Below, piece after piece: positions 1 to 11,500 of a stretch of DNA of 64,000 nucleotides. How positions within the stretch are numbered: the stretch's first letter is position 1; each line of letters opens with the position of its first letter. The position numbers and the translations under genes were made by a program. The notes below the pieces were generated by a model, which did not search any database, was not told where the DNA came from, and saw only the letters and a list, made by a program, of their open reading frames with translations. This stretch comes from Oxytricha trifallax (taxonomy: Eukaryota; Ciliophora; Spirotrichea; Sporadotrichida; Oxytrichidae): NCBI GenBank assembly GCA_000711775.1, contig ARYC01000036.1, positions 1 to 64,000 of the forward strand, given 5' to 3'.

Positions 1-157
1 TACAGCTTCTGCCAGCTTTCTCCACGTATCCTTACCAGGTTGACCTCCTATAAGATGCCCATATTTAATACTAAGATTTTTAACACTAAGATCCAGAACT
101 CTATATATTAAAATTTGAAATTCAATAACAAGAGAAGGAACAAGAGAAGGAACAAGG

Positions 158-948
158 ATGGAATCTATAAGTACTGCAGTGAAGAGGGTTGAAGCTTAAG
201 AAATGATCTCAAGATTTAGAAGCAAGGAATATCTCTATCGATACCTCACTTAGCATGGTAAGCATGTGACATATACTGAATCATATACTATAGTGGGTTT
301 ATTCCTTCCAACGATGGAAGGTACCAAAATTTCATTCTTAAAAGCTATACTCTGCGATGAGAAGAAAGCCTTCAAAAACAGTGATATAAAGTTGATAGAT
401 ATACCAAACTACCCAGAGATTTCAGTCACTAATCTCTACGAGGATGCGATGAAAGAAGAAGAGTTGGTAGTTTATCTTCCTACCAAGAAACAACTCTCTA
501 ACAAGCTTCCAGAAAGGAGCTTCTTCTTTGGAGTTCTTGGCACTTTAAGAGAGAGTAACCTCAGAGAGATCATTGAAGAAGCTCACAAAAAACGCTACTC
601 TATTTCTCCTGAAGATAAAAAGAAGCAAGGCATACTAATAAGCGAGACCTGGCTCGCTGAGCTGAAGAAGCACCCATTCCTCTCTAGTAAGCTTTGATTC
701 ATAACTTTATAGGGAAACCTGGAACTGGTATATTCCTAATGAAAGAGCATGCGAAGGTTCACAGAGAGAGAAAGTCATAGACTATTTATGAAGTGAGCAA
801 AAGACTTTATAAAGATGTCTAAAAGCTAGAAGAAATGAACATAGATGCAGGAGCTGGCACAAAGAGAAGAAATATGGGTCCAAGCAAGCCTTAAGAAGAG
901 GAGAAGAAAGAGAAGCCAAACCCCTTTATGGGCCAATTTAATATGTGA
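158..948 (+). CDS. TBE 22-kDa-type protein, intact, two introns
   Basis: The gene starts at ATG 158 and stops at TGA 946-948; TAA/TAG are read as Gln. Two tiny introns are needed. One is at 258-293 (36 nt, GTAAGC...ATAG) and joins YLTQH to VGLFLP. The other is at 687-712 (26 nt, GTAAGC...TATAG) and joins PFLS to RKPGTG. Both frames close exactly, giving about 242 residues. The product is hydrophilic, with a basic C-terminal half (KRRNMGPSKP). I recognise no catalytic motif and the function is unknown. Position and co-occurrence match the small (22 kDa) ORF described for TBE1 of Oxytricha; the length seen here with introns removed is somewhat larger than that name implies. It ends 6 bp before the convergent transposase stop. 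This is the cleanest copy in the window. Confidence 0.85.
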
Positions 949-954
949 ATATAT

Positions 955-2015
955 TCATTCGTTTAAATCTAAAACTTATTTATAAACATTCATTCTTCCT
1001 TCTCTCGCACAAACTGTTGTCTTATCTACGCTTACTCTCTACAGCTGCTTTGAATCAAGTCTACTGTATCGATAGGCAAGTCATGCATAAGATGATAGAG
1101 AGCAGCTTCTTGTAATGAGTCTTGATTTAACTCCAGTAGAATTCAATTCCATTAAATTAAGGACTATAAGGAACGTTATAAACAGGAATTAAGTTTAGGT
1201 CTTCATAAGCTTTCTTAGACTCCTTAGTCTTATGAACTGAAAGGTTATCAACAAACAGGATGATCTCTAGATTGCTATACTTCTCTCTGAGCTTATGTAG
1301 GAACTCTATATACTACTCTCCCTTAATAGAGCGAGGGTGAATCACATAACTCTCTAAGCCTGAATCTTCACTTATACCAGCTAAAATTGCATGGGTAACT
1401 ACCTTCACTTTTTAGTCATAAACTACTATATTATCATACTTCTTATACCAAGACCTATTAATAAAAGTGTTGAAAGTAAACACAGCTTCATCTGCATGTA
1501 TGAACATGATGTCATTATCAATAGCTCTCTGCATTTAATCATATATATAGCTTAAATTATTACTATAAAATGGCACTGTAAAATCAATCACTCTCTTCAC
1601 TCTGTCGACAGTCTTGAAAGTAATACCATTTCGTCTATAAATATTAGCAATAGTCTAAGGAGAGATACGCATATCAGGAAACTGCGATGAACATCACAGC
1701 TCGCTAGTCTAGAGGAAAGTGTGCCCAATACTTTAAAGTCTTAGAGTCACAGAGGTGGTCAATATGGTGCTGTGAGAACTTTTATTTTCTAGCAGGATGC
1801 TTTCAAGTACCAGAATTAAAATGCTAAACAGCTAACATGCAGTGATACCTAACAGTAGAGGCACTCTTGTGTAAGAGCTTTGCAATAGCTGCATAATTAA
1901 ATACTAGTTTGACTTAATCTATATTAATACTCGTACCATACCTAAGCTGAAGCAGTAAATCTAAATATTACTAATCATAAATAGACCCTAAATTTCGCTA
2001 ATTTCTATTTCTCAT
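955..2015 (-). pseudogene. TBE 42-kDa DDE transposase (IS630/Tc1-mariner type), damaged
   Basis: Start ATG at 2015, stop TGA at 955-957. With TAA/TAG as Gln the order is: an N-terminal helix-turn-helix region (AIAKLLHKSASTVRYHC), a basic linker (KHPARKQKF), then the catalytic triad in IHADEAVF (D), ILFVDNLSVHK (D) and NVPYSP.LNGIEFYW (E). This is the DDE arrangement of IS630/Tc1-type transposases, and TBE transposases belong there. The copy is 4 bp shorter than the copy at 15188-16252, with frame-breaking deletions near 1680-1690 (GAAACTGCG) and an in-frame TGA near 1811-1813 at the linker. It is probably not functional as it stands. Confidence 0.88.
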
Positions 2016-2032
2016 TTTGCAAATAGGCCTAA

Positions 2033-2117
2033 TTTCTCTACTAACCCCAATAAGACCCCAACTATACCCTACAAATCAAAGCACTTATAAACCTCACTAA
2101 GGGGTTTTGGGGTTTTG
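2033..2117. repeat. Right inverted terminal repeat of TBE (copy 0)
   Basis: About 85 bp, reading inward from 2117 as CAAAACCCCAAAACCCC and then the TTAGTGAGG segment, the same as the ends of the other TBE copies. The outer 17 bp mimic hypotrich C4A4 telomere repeats. Confidence 0.93.
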
Positions 2118-2500
2118 ATTCTAGTATTCCAGATTTTCACTCTATTTTTATTTAATACCAAGATTTTTATGGTTTTTATATAAATATTGTTTAATACATC
2201 GCAGTTTATATAGTCTATTTCATATAAATCTTTAAGTATTGGATTATCTTTGGTGTAAATGTTAACCTCCAGGTTTCTTCTCTTGCTTGTTTACTAACTA
2301 GGCAATTCTTAAGACAGCATTCTTGAAAAATTAAAATTTAATGGAAAATAAAAGCTATCTTCTATTGCTTGAGGAATCAGTAGGAGTGTTATCAGATTGA
2401 GTAGTTGTGTCTATTCTGATGTCTAAATCTCCAACTAGTAACTTCAATTCAGAATCAATGAAACACTCTTCAATCTAATTAATTCATTCCAATAAAAATT
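2118..2500. other. Flank between TBE and first host coding block
   Basis: AT-rich sequence directly after the TBE end. Position 2118-2120 (ATT) is the presumed target duplication. Short patches around 2380-2480 could be a small macronuclear-destined segment of the minus-strand gene, but I cannot anchor a frame, so I treat it as IES or spacer. Confidence 0.4.
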
Positions 2501-5500
2501 AACAAATCTATGTCTTGGTATCTTGACCATCGTAACCAGTACCCTCTGGGCATCTCGTCAGCGGATCAGTAGCCCAGGTTTAATAGTTTGAAGAATCTAC
2601 CAAAATATTTAGCAAGCCAGTGCCTTTGGGGCAGAAAAATGTCTGTGGACAGGTATCTCTTGTCTTAGTCGCTTCACCCGTACCACTTCTGCAGAAGAAA
2701 CCTGCTTCGCATTAGTTTTCAAATTAAGTGTAGGTGTTGGTTTCTGTTGGACAGAAAAATCCCTCTGGACAAAGAGAAGTGAATAGTTAGTTTGGTACTA
2801 ATAATGATTAATATGTTCAAAATTAAAATTAATGGCAAACATCAAATGTGACACAAGTTACAAAATAAGAAAATTTGTATCAAGTTATTGTATTAGGCTC
2901 TCTTACAGATATTATCAATATCTAAAAAGAGAAGTTTACTTGGCTCCAGAACCAGATTCACAAACCTACCCATCAGTACATGGTATAGAAGAAGTGATAT
3001 TTTTGTAAGCCTCATTTTCACATATTCTTCCAGGTGGGCATTCGAGACATTCTAGTTGATCTCTTATCCCTCTTTCAAAACTGAAAGTACCTCTTGGACA
3101 GGCACTACACACATTACTTTCAGTAATAGAACGATAATAACCAGTTGGACATATAGTGGGTGTTGAGGTCCCTTTGTCCTTGCATTCGTAACCATTAGGG
3201 CATTGTGTACAAGCTGCTGATTTAGTTCCTAAGGCAAATTATTAATATTTACAATGATTATATTGTGGGGGAAATATTAGATGATGAAAAGTGTTAGATT
3301 ATAAATAAGAGCAGAATTATAGCGCAATATATCTTATAATTGGAGGTATAAAATTGGTTTGGAAATAATTTTATAATTAAAATACATAAATAATTATATC
3401 CCTGGCAGTTAACTTTGTTGAAACCTAGGCAATAAGGTGTTTGTTTGAAAAAGAACTTAAAATTAGCTCAACTTTGCTATTTGTCGGTACCCCCCCAATT
3501 TGCATTAATGAAGCGAGATAAATCGACTTTACTTTCGAGGACATATCCTTAACATATTACTCACAATTAAAGTCAAGTTATCTCGCTTCAATAATGCGAT
3601 AGATAGGTATCGCCAATCGTAAAGTCCAGCTAATTTTTTGAATTATCTTTCAAGCAAATACCATATTTTCAAGGATTTAAGAAAGTTAATTACCACGATT
3701 TGAATTATTTATTTTATAAAATTCTAAAATTTTTTCCCTAATTAATTTTATTCCTATAGTATTGGGTATATAATTCTAATTAATAAGATATAGTGATTTA
3801 GTAATTATAGGTATATTTAATTTTTATTTATTTTATGATAATATAAAAAAATTACTGCCTAAATTTACAATTAATTTGATTTCCAATCTCAAATCTATAC
3901 AACCAATAATAAAGATTAATCAATTTTGTCTAAATGTTCCAGGTTAGCATTTAGAAAAAATTTGAATAAAAAGGAGATAAATTAGAATCTCGTTAAATAT
4001 AAAATCAACATATAAGAACAATTAAATTACTACAAGCTAAGTATATCTATTTTTCTTTTTTAGAAAACCAAAATATTAACAAAATTTAAATGTTAATATA
4101 AAATAATAATTCTATTTATCCTTCTAATATAGCGATTATTCATTTAGAGGACCCAAATCCGTTTGAATCATTAAATATGAAGATTAAGTAATTACATATA
4201 GAGTAAATATGGCGAAAATTTCTTATTCTTCATATCAATTTACATTATTTCTTACTAATTACTATGCTTCGACTGCTCCTTGATTTCCTGTATAAAACCC
4301 TTCCTCTGCTTCTTTCGGAAATTCAGTTTAAGCCACACAGAAAAAACCTATAGGACATAATCCAGTTCCTATCACAGAATCAGAACCTTTCAGGCAATAA
4401 GATCCAATTGGGCAAGGGAATGGAGTCGAAATGAGATACTTATAAATCATTAAAATTAAACATATATTAGCGAAAAATTTATATCTGCTTCGTAGGTATA
4501 AACACCTTCAAGGCATAGATAACCTCCAGGGCATATTCTTTATTGATAATTAGTGTACATTAAGTGAAAATAGTTGACTAGAATGTTTCTGTGTTTAGCG
4601 ACAGGCACTGTCAATTTATCAGAAATATTTAACCCAGTATTGAAAGCTGCCTTGTCTACTATTCTCATTCCATCCCATAAATGCTTGAAGTTAACTCCCT
4701 CACCAGCTCCAGTTGTATTTACAACGTAAGCATAACTTAAGAATTCTTTTTCCATTCCAAAGTTTTTACCGATTGCAGCTACGTAATTTGATACTTCAGT
4801 TCCATTCATACAGCAAACATCTATTTCGTAGAAATAATTGTAAAATTTATGAGCGCTATTTGGTACATTAGAGAGTGAACTATATAGTTTTCCGTATTGA
4901 CAAACTAAATTGTCTCCAACTTTAACTGCCATATAGCAGCTTCTTCCCTTCACAGAGGTGGCTGACATCACACCTCCCAGGCAAATATGACCAGCTTTGC
5001 ATAGATTATCTGGCAAGACTAATCCCTCTTTGTTACAAACATATCCAGGTGGACAAATGATTGGTAAAAACAATCCTTTCTACGGGCAAAATCTGCCAAG
5101 TGTGCATTAAGTACAATTCTTTTAGCCATAGTGGATATTAAATGTACCTTTAGGGCATGGAATAGGAAATAGGTTGCCTCTATCTGGACAAAAATGTCTT
5201 GGAGGGCATATTATACCTGTACTATTTTAAAACGGACAGTAGTATCCAGTTGGACAAGAAGCTGAACCACCAACATCTTAAGCACCTTCAAAACATATCA
5301 TGCCTTATTTACAAGGGCTTGGAGTGCTAGAGTTAGCATTATTATGTGGAAAAAAACTCACTTAAAATATTTTTTATCTTTTAAATATGTTAAATTTTCT
5401 ACAAAATTACAAATAATATTTCTTGATAAAATGTTAAGTTTTCATAAATTAAGAGTAACTAGTAGATTTTTTATATAATTAAAGTTATTTATTTTAATTT

Positions 5501-8500
5501 TATATATGTCTGTACCATATTTTAGAACTATCATGCTTAATAAGACTATTATTTTATTAATTTCATAGTTTTTTTGAATTTTAACAATAAATGTAACAAC
5601 TCCAGTTTTCATTCCCTATCTGCAATATGACCCTGGCTAACCTTTATAAGGCAAGTTAAGATATAAGTTTAACTCAGTAATCAAAACTCTTTAAACTCAA
5701 ACTAATGAAGATATGCTAAAGTATAATTAAAATTAAAAAATATTAAATGAAAAATTAAATCATTAAATGCAGAGTAATTACAGTTTAAAATAAAAAGATA
5801 AATAAAATTCTATTTGTAATATGTTTTTAACATTATTTTTTAATTATTTTTCAGATACGGACAAAGAAAAGTAAGTACTCTCAAATTTTCTTTGATATAT
5901 AATCAAGATAATTTAATTTTTTTAATATTTTTTTATCTTATAGAAAAATTTTTACTTGATAAGGATTCTTTTTTTTTGGATTTTAAGGTTTACTATAATA
6001 GTACCTCTCTTTAATTAAAGTAATAAATTTACACATCATTTTATTTATCAGGGAGTTGAAAAAATAAAGAGAAATTTCTTTAAGTTCAAATAAAGAATGA
6101 ACTTCCAACAAAATTATAAAAGGAGTTTAAATAATAATTTTATAATAAGATTCAACATTCTTTATTATACATTTATTTTATTGGGGTTTTGAATGTCTTC
6201 ACTCATTGTTCCTTTGAAGCAATAAGATCCTTTAGAGCATTGTTGATTAGGAGAGTTTAGTTTCTCTCTTGAGCATATGAATCCTTCTGGACATATTATA
6301 GGCTCTTCCATCCCTGCAAATGGACACAAATATCCTTTGCTACACCCTTTACAATAATTAGATTGGGATTTATCTTAGTAATACCCAATTGGACATGGTC
6401 TGGGATATCTTGTTTAAGAACCCCCTATACAAAAGTGTCCTTTAGGACAAGGTATAATTCTATTATCCCTGCAGCTATAACCTGGTGGGCATCTATCAAC
6501 AAACTTCAATTCCACAAAGCTATTGCTCTAAGTTTTTAGAGCGTCCTCGCCATAAGATATTCTCATTTGAACATCGACAGTACCCATTTATGAATAATCT
6601 GGAGTGTTACAAATTAGCATGTTTGAGTTAAACAAAATACCATTTATGATATCTCTTTGTTTTACGACTACTTTGTAATCAGAATTGATAACTTCAAAGA
6701 AACAAGCACTTTCTGGCAATAAATTATTAGCCTCTACAAAGATCTTTTATTTAGTATTTGTTGATAGGATTATCTTTGGTTCAACATTTAAAACTTATAT
6801 AAAGCTTATATATTTTTTACTTAGGGATAATAATAATTTATTACAAAAATTATTTATTGGATAATTATTTAATTTATTAACTTTATTCAATTCACATTTA
6901 AGTTATTATTGTTTTTATGATATAAGAATAGATTACTATGTTCAATTAATAAGTTAAGTTCTCAAAAGATATCAGTAATTAATTAGAAAATAAATAGAGA
7001 AATAGAATATTAATGAGTATTTTTGGAACTTATTAATTCCTAATAAATATATTTCATTTAGGGTTTAGAATCAAGAATTTCTAATTAATCAATTGCTTTT
7101 TCATACTAAAGACCATTATTAGAGATATATAGATCATAAAATCCAGAATCAAGCATGTCAAAACTACAAATAATTTGATTAGAACTTTAGTACAGAATAT
7201 TAAAAGCCTTGTGTTTGATGTTTTAAACTACGAGCAAGCAAGTAAGTTCGCTAGCTGTATTGATAAAGTTGGATCCATCTACTGTTAAAACAATCATCGA
7301 TTAACTTTGAGTAATTTAAGTATTTTTGAAGGAAGTGATCATTAACTTTGGATAATATTGAAGTCTTAAATCACCATAGTATTCTTGCAGATTGTAAGAG
7401 ACTCTAAAATCAATTACAGTGAAAGAACTCAAAATTCCTGAATAATTTGGTATACTACAAGTCAACTGGTTAGTAGTATTAAGAGTAGCTAAGTTATTGT
7501 ATTGTATGCTGGGGGGAATGTCTGGTCTCCCAAAGACACAGTAGAATTTTCCAGAAGTAGGAAAATTGTATCCATAAACAGTGATAATTAAATCATTACC
7601 AATCTACACTTTTTAATGACTAAGGTAAAACACCCCTAGTAGTTTGTAGTATGTAAGAACTACATTTGAACTTCCTCTTTGGAAATCTTAGCCGTTATTA
7701 GCAACGAAAACATAATAAGGTCCTTCTTAATTCACATTTGGAGCTAAAAAGCTTATCACTTTAGTGCTGTGAAATGTGGGCTTAAATTTATCACCGTTCA
7801 TTCTTACCATAAGTTCACTTGTATTCATAAACCCATTTCCATAAATATAAACTCTTACTTAATTAGACCCAGCTCTCATGCTGATAAATGCAGGATCCAA
7901 GTAGTTTATCTGCAAATCATTGTAATATGTGTACTTGAGTCCACTCTTGGTCATGTAAACATTTTCGTTAAATATCAATTCAAGTTTTAAATTGTCCGCT
8001 TCTTCATGTCTTGGGGTTTCACAAATCATTAGCGTTGAATTTATTATAATTGGCTTAATTATAGTTCCATCAATGAAGCAATAAGCTTAACTATCAAATC
8101 TCTATCCGTAAACCCTTATTAAAGTGCCTCCGCTTGTAGGACCATAATTTGGATCGATTGCTGTTAGATCTGAATAAATTTTGTAGGAGTAATAAATTGT
8201 TTCGTTTGTATATGTGAGACCGTCAAATACGAATTTAATGTCTACATCTTTTGGTTCAGTAACTGGTGGAACAATCAAATTAATAATAAATATACCAATT
8301 TCAATCAACTATTGTTACATTATTGTGAACGAACTCTATCGAGGTTTCTGATTTAGTAACAAAATCAGTAATTAGTATTCCTCCCAAATATAAATCAAAA
8401 TCTGAATACCAAAAGAGACTAAAGTTGCCTACTATCTTAGCTGTATTCCCACCATCGATATAGCCTTCTTTAGGTATTATAGCATTGATCTGAGTAGCAT

Positions 8501-11500
8501 CAACGTAGTAAAATGTCAGGATAGAAGATTCAATTACATAGTTATCTGACACCAACACTCTAATTCTCACTCGCTGGACTTTGTCTGATGGAGGGCAAAT
8601 ACACTAGATTTAAGTAGAACTCATGAAAGATGGAGTTACTTTAAAATTCAATATATTAAAAAAAGAATGTTAACTTCTGTTGCCCCAAAAAGACATTTGT
8701 TCACGTCATTCCTAAAGTTTACTCCATAAATCGTGACTGTCACATTACCTTTCAAATTTGCACTATTAATTAAATAATTTTGAATGTTAAATTAGCGAAC
8801 TAACTTTTTAAATCAGTAAATAATTTTTTTTCTTTAAAATGTTTTAACAATATGTAAAAGGTTATTAAAAAATGAATTCTTACGTGTATTTATCTAATCT
8901 TGTCATTAATGGATCATCATAAAATGTAAATGTAACATCATCAGTTGTCCAATCCACTCCGTCATTCAAACTCAAATACAATCTTACAATTCTGTCTTAA
9001 ACTTTACTACTTAATTATCAATACATTTAATATCAACTTTTATTAGTTTATTGAAATTTCCAATTCTTAGCAGAGGGCATTTACATTATAAGTGTAGAAT
9101 CATCTATCCACAAAATCCCTTATTTAAAGTAATGAACCTCTCCTGTTTACAGCACAACCAATTTAAGGAGCAAACTATGAACATTTAAGATATTTTTGCC
9201 ACTTATTCTAAGAGTTATTTGTTAGTCTATATATGAAGATGTTGGAGTCGTCGATATTAGTTGGTAATCTTTGAGATAAGTATAGAGTAAGGACTGTTAT
9301 GGTGGGAATGTACCGTCTAAATTGTTTACTGATATATAAATGTCTTTATAAATGTCAATAATGTCGTTGAAGTAAGCTACTATAGCTATAAAAAAAGAAT
9401 CAATTTATTTCTATTTTATTTGTATATTTGGGGAAAGACATGAAATATGTGTTTAATTTAAGCGAGTTGCTGTCACCAGGAATGTTGTCCCAGTTTGCAT
9501 GAAATTGAAGGAAAATTTACATTTTGGAATGTATCCTATTTCACTTGTTGAAGGAAGATTTTCTAGCTTAATTATGATAAGGGTGCCACCTTTCTTACTT
9601 CCTCTTACTGGGTAATTGGATATCAAGTTTATGTAATCTAAATAAGTAAACAATTCTTCAAATTTCTTGATTAGCAAACCTTGGGAGTACAAGTATACGC
9701 CCAATTCATTAGTGTAATTTTATTTTGAAAGAGGGACTTGACATGTTATTAATGTAGATGATATAAAAACAGCATCTACAAATTGATTGTAGTCTTATTA
9801 GCTTATCAATTCATCTTATTAATTTTTAGTTTCGTTATAAGTTACAGGTTTGAAGTAGCACTTATAAAGTTGACCTGCTATAAAATTTTTACCACTTATA
9901 GTGATAATTTAGCTGTTCAATAATAAAGTCTATTTTGGAGTGAAACTATCAGCAAGTGGAAGCCTCACTGATACAATTTCAGCTTGACAATTAGAAGTGT
10001 AGTCTTTTCCATTATTAATGCTTACTTCTATGCATTTTGGTTGATAATTGTAGTAATTAGTAAACGAGCATTGCAAAGTATCGTCAGCTACCCAAGTCAT
10101 GTTTAATTTTATAATCATATGACTATTAGATACTCTACATATAGTCTGATCCAAGTACTGCTATTTATAAGTTGACAGGAATAAAGTATTCGATGAGCTT
10201 CCTGCAGTAAATTTGATCTTGTAGTTAATCAAGTAAACTTATGATTTCATAAATTAAGAGATAGGTGAAACATAGGAAGTTGTGCTGACTTTATCAATTG
10301 CTGGCTTTGGTAAGATAGTGATCATTAACTGATTTGCATCACTAAGCTATTAATTTGTTTCCTGTTCATATATTGATATCATGTAGTCACCATATTATGC
10401 ATAAAGTAGCGGCAAGATGCAAGTTAAAATAGTCGGAGATTTTACTGTACAAGGTGATGTGAAAAGGGTGATTGAACTGTCGCTTGCTAATGTAAGTTTG
10501 ATTATTGAAGTGAATTTAGTATTGTTTAGGAAGTAACCTTATATACCTATTAGAGCCCCTGGATGATACAATTGCCTAAAGTTAGGCTTTAAATTTGGGT
10601 CATTTGAATCAATTATGATAATGATCAAAATATAACCTAGATTATATTTTTTATATTGAGACTAAATGAGACTGTAAAAAAACTGGGTAAATATTTCTAT
10701 TTTTCCATTTGTAGCTTTTATCATAGAAATAGTCTTGAATTCAAATATTAAATTAATAATTATAGTTTTAAATATATAAAAAAAATATTGTTGAATGTTA
10801 GTTATCCCTTAAACTTCAATTTCTTAAATAATAGAATAAAACTGCATTTAAACCCAATTTAAAGAATATATTTTCTTGATTTATTTTATTAAAGAGTTGG
10901 TATTATTGATATACTTTCATAAAAAGTTGTCTTCATGCAAGAAGATATATTTACAAAAGAATTAAATCAGATTAATTTAAAATTAATAAGATGTTATATG
11001 TTACTATTAATAAACTTTAATATTAATATTGCTAAGCCCATAAAACAAATCACCTTTATCACTTGTTTGCTCTTGATAATTATAAATAACTTGAAGGTTT
11101 TGATTTTTTTAAAAAAAAAGGCATTCATGAAAAAATTAATAGATTATTACAATATTATCCAATATAATTAAGAGGAAATAGTAATCTTTGCGTTTATATT
11201 ATGTCACTTATCTAGCATTTTAATTTTTTCCCAGTTTATAAAACTGTAGCTGGAAGCTAATCATACTTTATTTTAAAAGGCATCTGTAACTCATCGCTAT
11301 AGTAAAAGTTAAAGCACAGCCATGAATTAGACCAATTATTAAGATAATATCCCATTAATTGAGTATTGATTATATAGCTGTCTGTATTTAGTTAAGTTGA
11401 CTATATCACTGAAATAGTAGGTATATGAACTACCTAAATTAATTTTTAGCAAGTATTAGTTCTAGTGATGGGATCTTTAATTTATAGATCTAAACAAAAA

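Larger units (their letters stand above)
1..2117. mobile_element. TBE transposon, right half (left end outside window)
   Basis: The sequence is collinear with positions 14251-16354 of the complete TBE copy in this window and ends in the telomere-like inverted terminal repeat. It is followed by ATT (2118-2120), which fits the ANT target of the TBE family. It carries a 22-kDa-type gene on plus and a DDE transposase on minus, arranged convergently. The zinc-finger/kinase gene lies outside the window. Several 1-2 bp deletions in the transposase suggest a decaying copy, although the 22-kDa frame is intact. Confidence 0.93.

Noticed and set aside
7769..7990. Plus-strand frame of 73 codons
   Set aside because: Shadow of the minus-strand TIG-domain coding block.
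10935..11171. Plus-strand frame of 78 codons
   Set aside because: Low-complexity Ile/Asn/Lys sequence in an AT-rich IES; no start context or homology visible.
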